64,000 nucleotides of DNA from Aselliscus stoliczkanus. Lineage: Eukaryota; Chordata; Mammalia; Chiroptera; Hipposideridae. Below, piece by piece: positions 60,224 through 64,000 of the stretch (positions within the stretch are counted from its first letter, which is position 1; each line of letters opens with the position of its first letter). The notes under the pieces were generated by a model. The model saw nothing but the letters and a program-made list of their open reading frames with translations, did not search any database and had not been told where the DNA came from. A program made the translations under genes and the position numbers. The stretch lies in assembly GCA_033961575.1 (NCBI GenBank), contig CM066731.1, forward strand, positions 132,797,001 through 132,861,000, read 5' to 3'.

Positions 60224-63200
60224 ATATCATTTCCTTAACTGTAAAAGAAGTTTTAGGGAAATATAATAGAATTTAATTAAATTTTTGATTAGAATTACTT
60301 TTATCATCTTTATTTTTCCACTCTCTGGTTCAGAGTTATTTTATTCTCCTATTTTTGCAACTCATTAGACACTTAAAAGTTTGTCCTTTCCTTTATCAGT
60401 ACAATAGTTTTAAATTCCAGATGTGTGCAGCCCCAGTTACCTATCTCAACAAATCTAGCTCATCATATTAGCATGAAAATAAAATGTAGAATTTTTAATG
60501 AATGTGATTTTTTTTCTAAGAATGCAAACCTCTAGACTATTTAGACTGACTTGTGGATGTGTGTATCATACACATTGAAGAGAATTATAAAAAACATTTG
60601 GTATGAAAAAGCTGAATTCATATTTTAATGAATATCCCAAGGGCCACAATGTAGATATTGTATTTGACTGTCAAGTATATTTTTTCTCTCATTTTCTTTC
60701 TTTTGAGCTGTGGATTCTAGATTTGGCCAATTGTAGTAACTTATCTAGGGAATAATAAATATTCTAGAGTTTAACATCAGACCCAAGCATCTGTGATTGC
60801 TATGCAGATATTATAAGAGTTTCTTTTCTCCTAGGATTGCTATGCTGAGAGATGTGTGTTTGAAATTTTTGGCACCTGGATAGATCCTTATTCAAGTCAT
60901 TAAGGTCCTGAAACTTATACTATATTTTTAGATTTTGTGAGTCACCATCAGATCTTTCCCAAGGAAAAGAACTAACACATTTGCCTTTATTGCTTAAGCT
61001 AATATGTCTCTGTCATTTATAAATAACATATTTATTATGTCTCTGTCATTTGTAAATAACATATGTCTCTGTTATTTGTAAATAACATATTTATTTCTTT
61101 AGTAAGTAATAAGAGTGCTTACTTTGATAAATTAAAAGAAAATTCTAGAAGAGTCTTTCCTGCCCTTGGTAAATTGAGAATGATTGTCTCATGGACCTGG
61201 TCAGGGCAAGCACTGATGTGTTGATGATAGTGTGACTCTGATGTGTTTTGCATGGCAAGTGGAGAGGAGAGGATTCACTTGCATAGTCTTTGAACATCTT
61301 AAAAAGGATTTTATTGTTCCATTAGAAAGAATAAATATAGTAAAACTGTGTCATATTTACACTGATTCAAATATACCTCTCTATCCACTCTTTCCTCTCT
61401 TCTTCATGCACACCAATAATTAAGACAGGAAAGAGGGAGAGAGAGAAAAGCTTTGTTATGTGTTTGTCTCCAAAAATGTTAAACCCAGAGAGAAACAAGT
61501 GTATCATTAATTCAGGCAATTTTACAGATATTGAACTTTTTATTGTATCATTCTTCTGCCTTTCTCATTCCTCTCTTTCTCTTTAAAGTGATAAAATATA
61601 CTTTAATGTTTGTTTTGTATTTTTAAGGACTTTACTAAGCAGGGTTGCAGTCGCAGTTATTGAAGATGAATTTTAAGAAATTACCAAGGATATTTTTAAC
61701 TATGTCTTATGAGTGAATTATAGAATCAAAGTTGTATACTAAAAATCACTCTACTCTATTTTAAAGGTTTGAAGTTTTCCAACCCCAAGTTGAAATAAAT
61801 CATGGGAAAATAAAGGAGTAGAAGTAAACATATGGGAAAGAAACATCAGGTTTTGCTTTACAGAATTTAGGCACATTTTTATAAAGCATTGCTAACTCAC
61901 TGCAGACAGGCTTGGTATGAGCTCTTTTATCATGTTCCAGAGTGGTAGAAAGACATTTAATAATGAATTCATTGAAGAATACTTAAGTTAATACAGTCCA
62001 ATTTAAAAGTCCACTATTGCCTAATGAGAATTTACATTGAAGAAGAAATTAGGGTTTTTCACCTTATGATCTTTTCCAACCATATGGTTGTTTACCAGCC
62101 AGGAGAAGAAAAGAGGGTGAATAAATAGGTTAATTATATGTTGTATTGTTTAAAATTTTACTGGATTGAAAATTGTCTAAGAAATCTTTAAAAGTTTTTA
62201 GCAGAAAGAGGTTTGAATAAAACTTCTGGTAAAATATAAAGATGGATAATAATCTCTTTGGTATTATGGAAAATTTCATACATCCACTTGGAAAGTAGTA
62301 AAATGAAACTTCATGAAGACATGACCCAGATTCAATAATTATAAGCATTGTGCCAGGAAGAGGAGAGAACCAGAGAAGTGGGATACCTGGCAGCTAACTG
62401 TTTTTAACAGAGAGTAGCATCAAGCTTCTACCTCATGATCAGTTCTGATTGGCCTAATGAAAGTCAAAGTCACTAGAGACAATTTGGTCCATATTCAGAC
62501 CTGTTCATGAGCATGGGTAGAGAGTAAGATGAAGATAAGACTGACTAGGGTTTAAGTGCTGTACTTTATACTGTGGAAAAAAGTCATTCATCTAGGACGA
62601 GGTGACCTAATTCATAGTAATATTTTTGTCTCTGACTGTAGATGCAAATCATTGTGAAAGTTATTAGCAGGGAAGAGAGTAAAGCACAAATTTCAGTGGG
62701 AACTCAGAGAACAGTCTTTAATTACAGAATATCATATAAACAAGAGAAGAACAGTAAAAGTTAGAATGTCATTTTCATATGTTTTTTTTTTCTCTAGTTT
62801 ACCCCAGAGGTAGTTTTTTCTTTTTCTTTTTTCAAGCTTAAATTGCAATTTTGAATTGTATTAGAGAAAAACTATGAAACTGCTTCTATGCTGGTATCTT
62901 CTCCAGTTTTCAATCTCAAGATCTAAAAAAGCAGATCTTGCACTAAGAAAAATGAATAAGATTATTGATTGGAATTTGGGCACACAGTTCCTGGACCTAG
63001 AAAGAATCTGCACGTGACACCAAAATGAATACTAAATGCCTACACTTAGGTTTTTTTTTTTTATACTCTATACTTCCTGATACTTCAGTTCACTCTGTTC
63101 AGTGCTTCTTGCACATGACAGTTCTATTCAAGGTGTGCATAATAACCTTATTATGAGAATATTTTACTATAAGAAAATGATGATTCCATAAACAACTTTA

Positions 63201-63344
63201 GTTATTTTAGCATAAATACAGAAGAAGGAATTATAATTTATTTAGGACTGTTATTCGTCCTTTGACAAATTTGGATCTTTATGTCATGTGTACATTTCAT
63301 ATTATGATTTTTAAAATAATAATGTTTTACTATTTATTAAGATC
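60224..63344. other. AT-rich non-coding DNA
   Basis: Apart from the minisatellite at 61003-61096, no gene or named repeat is visible. Frames are short and unsupported. Confidence 0.45.
61003..61096 (+). repeat. Three-copy tandem repeat (about 26-34 bp unit)
   Basis: The unit ATGTCTCTGTCATTTGTAAA followed by TAACAT(ATTTATT) occurs at about 61003, 61037 and 61063. The copies differ at single positions (TTATAAA/TTGTAAA, GTCATT/GTTATT), and the middle copy lacks the ATTTATT part. Confidence 0.93.
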
Positions 63345-63550
63345 CTATGTATATATACTATTTCAAGTGCTTTATATTTAATCATTTATTCAATACTCAC
63401 ATCAATCCTAGAAGAATAATACTGCTATTTTCCTTCTTTGTACCAATAATGTAATGTTTCTGAAACACAGAATTATTCACTTCCCAAGAGCACAGAATTA
63501 GGAAGTGGCTGGGCAGAGTCAAATTCAGGAAATGTGCCTCCCAGCCCTGC
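63345..63550 (-). repeat. MIR-type ancient SINE, minus strand
   Basis: The reverse complement of the MIR consensus is visible in order: CTCACATCAATCCTAGAAGA, AATACTGCTATTTTCC, GAAACACAGAATTATTCACT, TCCCAAGAGCACAGAATTAG, GAAGTGGCTGGGCAGAGTCA and AATTCAGG. The minus frame 63397-63588 lies within it. Confidence 0.82.
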
Positions 63551-64000
63551 ACCTGTAACCACTTGCCTAAACAAACACAAAGAAGCAACCGAAAAGGGGA
63601 GAGAGAATCAAATTTTAAAATATGTTCAATTAGTAGTTATTTATAAATATGACCATTTGGTTTTAATTGTTCTAAAATCCAAGGTAGTCAGATGGTGAAC
63701 TAAAATTTGTAAATGCAAACATGTACAGTTTTTTTTCTCTTTTGGTAAGGATAGTAGTATTTTGCCTTAGGATTTACAAAAGCTGATTTAAAAAATTATA
63801 AGAACAATACTAGAAAGACAAAAAAAAGGACAGTTTTAAATAAACAAAAATTCAGAAAGTTCTTCCTTTGAATTCTTCAAAAATATAAAGAATGAACACT
63901 GGGAAAGATTTCATGGGGAAAAAAAAACAAAACAAAACACTAGAATCAGGATAAGCAAACTACAACTTTGTTATCAGGAAGGCAAAGGGAGACCTGCTAA
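63551..64000. other. AT-rich non-coding DNA
   Basis: Nothing recognised. Short A-rich tracts including an AAAAC repeat near 63920-63940. Confidence 0.45.

Noticed and set aside
61003..61096. CRISPR-like array
   Set aside because: Only three units, no distinct spacers, and a mammalian context; it is a simple tandem duplication.

Overview
The window is AT-rich, gene-poor mammalian nuclear DNA, intergenic or deep intronic. I see no complete host gene, no bacterial-style operon, no CRISPR array and no structural RNA gene. The best guess for the host is a bat, probably of the rhinolophoid/yinpterochiropteran group. The reasons are several tRNA-derived SINEs with bat-like heads and tails, relatively fresh mariner and hAT DNA transposons (unusual for a mammal outside bats), and L1 3' ends of the carnivore/bat/horse type. 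Older elements shared by placental mammals (MIR, L2, MLT1-type LTRs, a Tigger MITE, hAT-Charlie MITEs) support a placental host. The species-group assignment is inference.

Layout. 1-8 kb: old repeats (MIR, L2, a Tigger MITE at 5074-5260) and one short SINE. 8.2-9.5 kb: a nearly intact 1.29-kb mariner whose transposase frame has one in-frame stop and has lost one catalytic Asp. 10.7-11.3 kb: an unidentified minus-strand candidate exon, the only credible non-transposon coding signal. 11.8-13.7 kb: an MLT1-type LTR, a hAT MITE with a nested palindrome, and a Charlie-type MITE. 15.5-22.3 kb: three antisense old L1 fragments; the last is punctuated by three short SINEs. 24.2-28.0 kb: an antisense L1 with its 5'UTR present, most of ORF2 deleted and repeated 3'UTR segments. 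29.0-31.2 kb: a plus-strand L1 carrying a second, more decayed mariner of the same family. 31.6-32.5 kb: an RTE-like tail and an internally deleted mariner of a different family. 33-35.7 kb: LTR-like sequences, an L2 fragment and a second SINE family. 39.3 kb: an 81-bp MITE derived from the first mariner family. 41.9-42.3 kb: a 393-bp composite SINE. 43.1-43.35 kb: an unclassified long inverted repeat. 48.9-50.3 kb: an MLT1-type LTR split by a (TA)n array, then a solo class-II-like LTR with a perfect 6-bp target duplication. 51.9-53.8 kb: L1 pieces and a bat-type SINE. 55.8-60.2 kb: a 4.4-kb antisense L1 bounded by target duplications. 60.2-64 kb: mostly unassigned DNA, with a minisatellite and a MIR.

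The window reads as a stratified record of transposition. The most informative part is one mariner family in three states: a near-complete copy, a decayed copy and a deletion-derived MITE. Nothing here amounts to a new multi-gene biological system.
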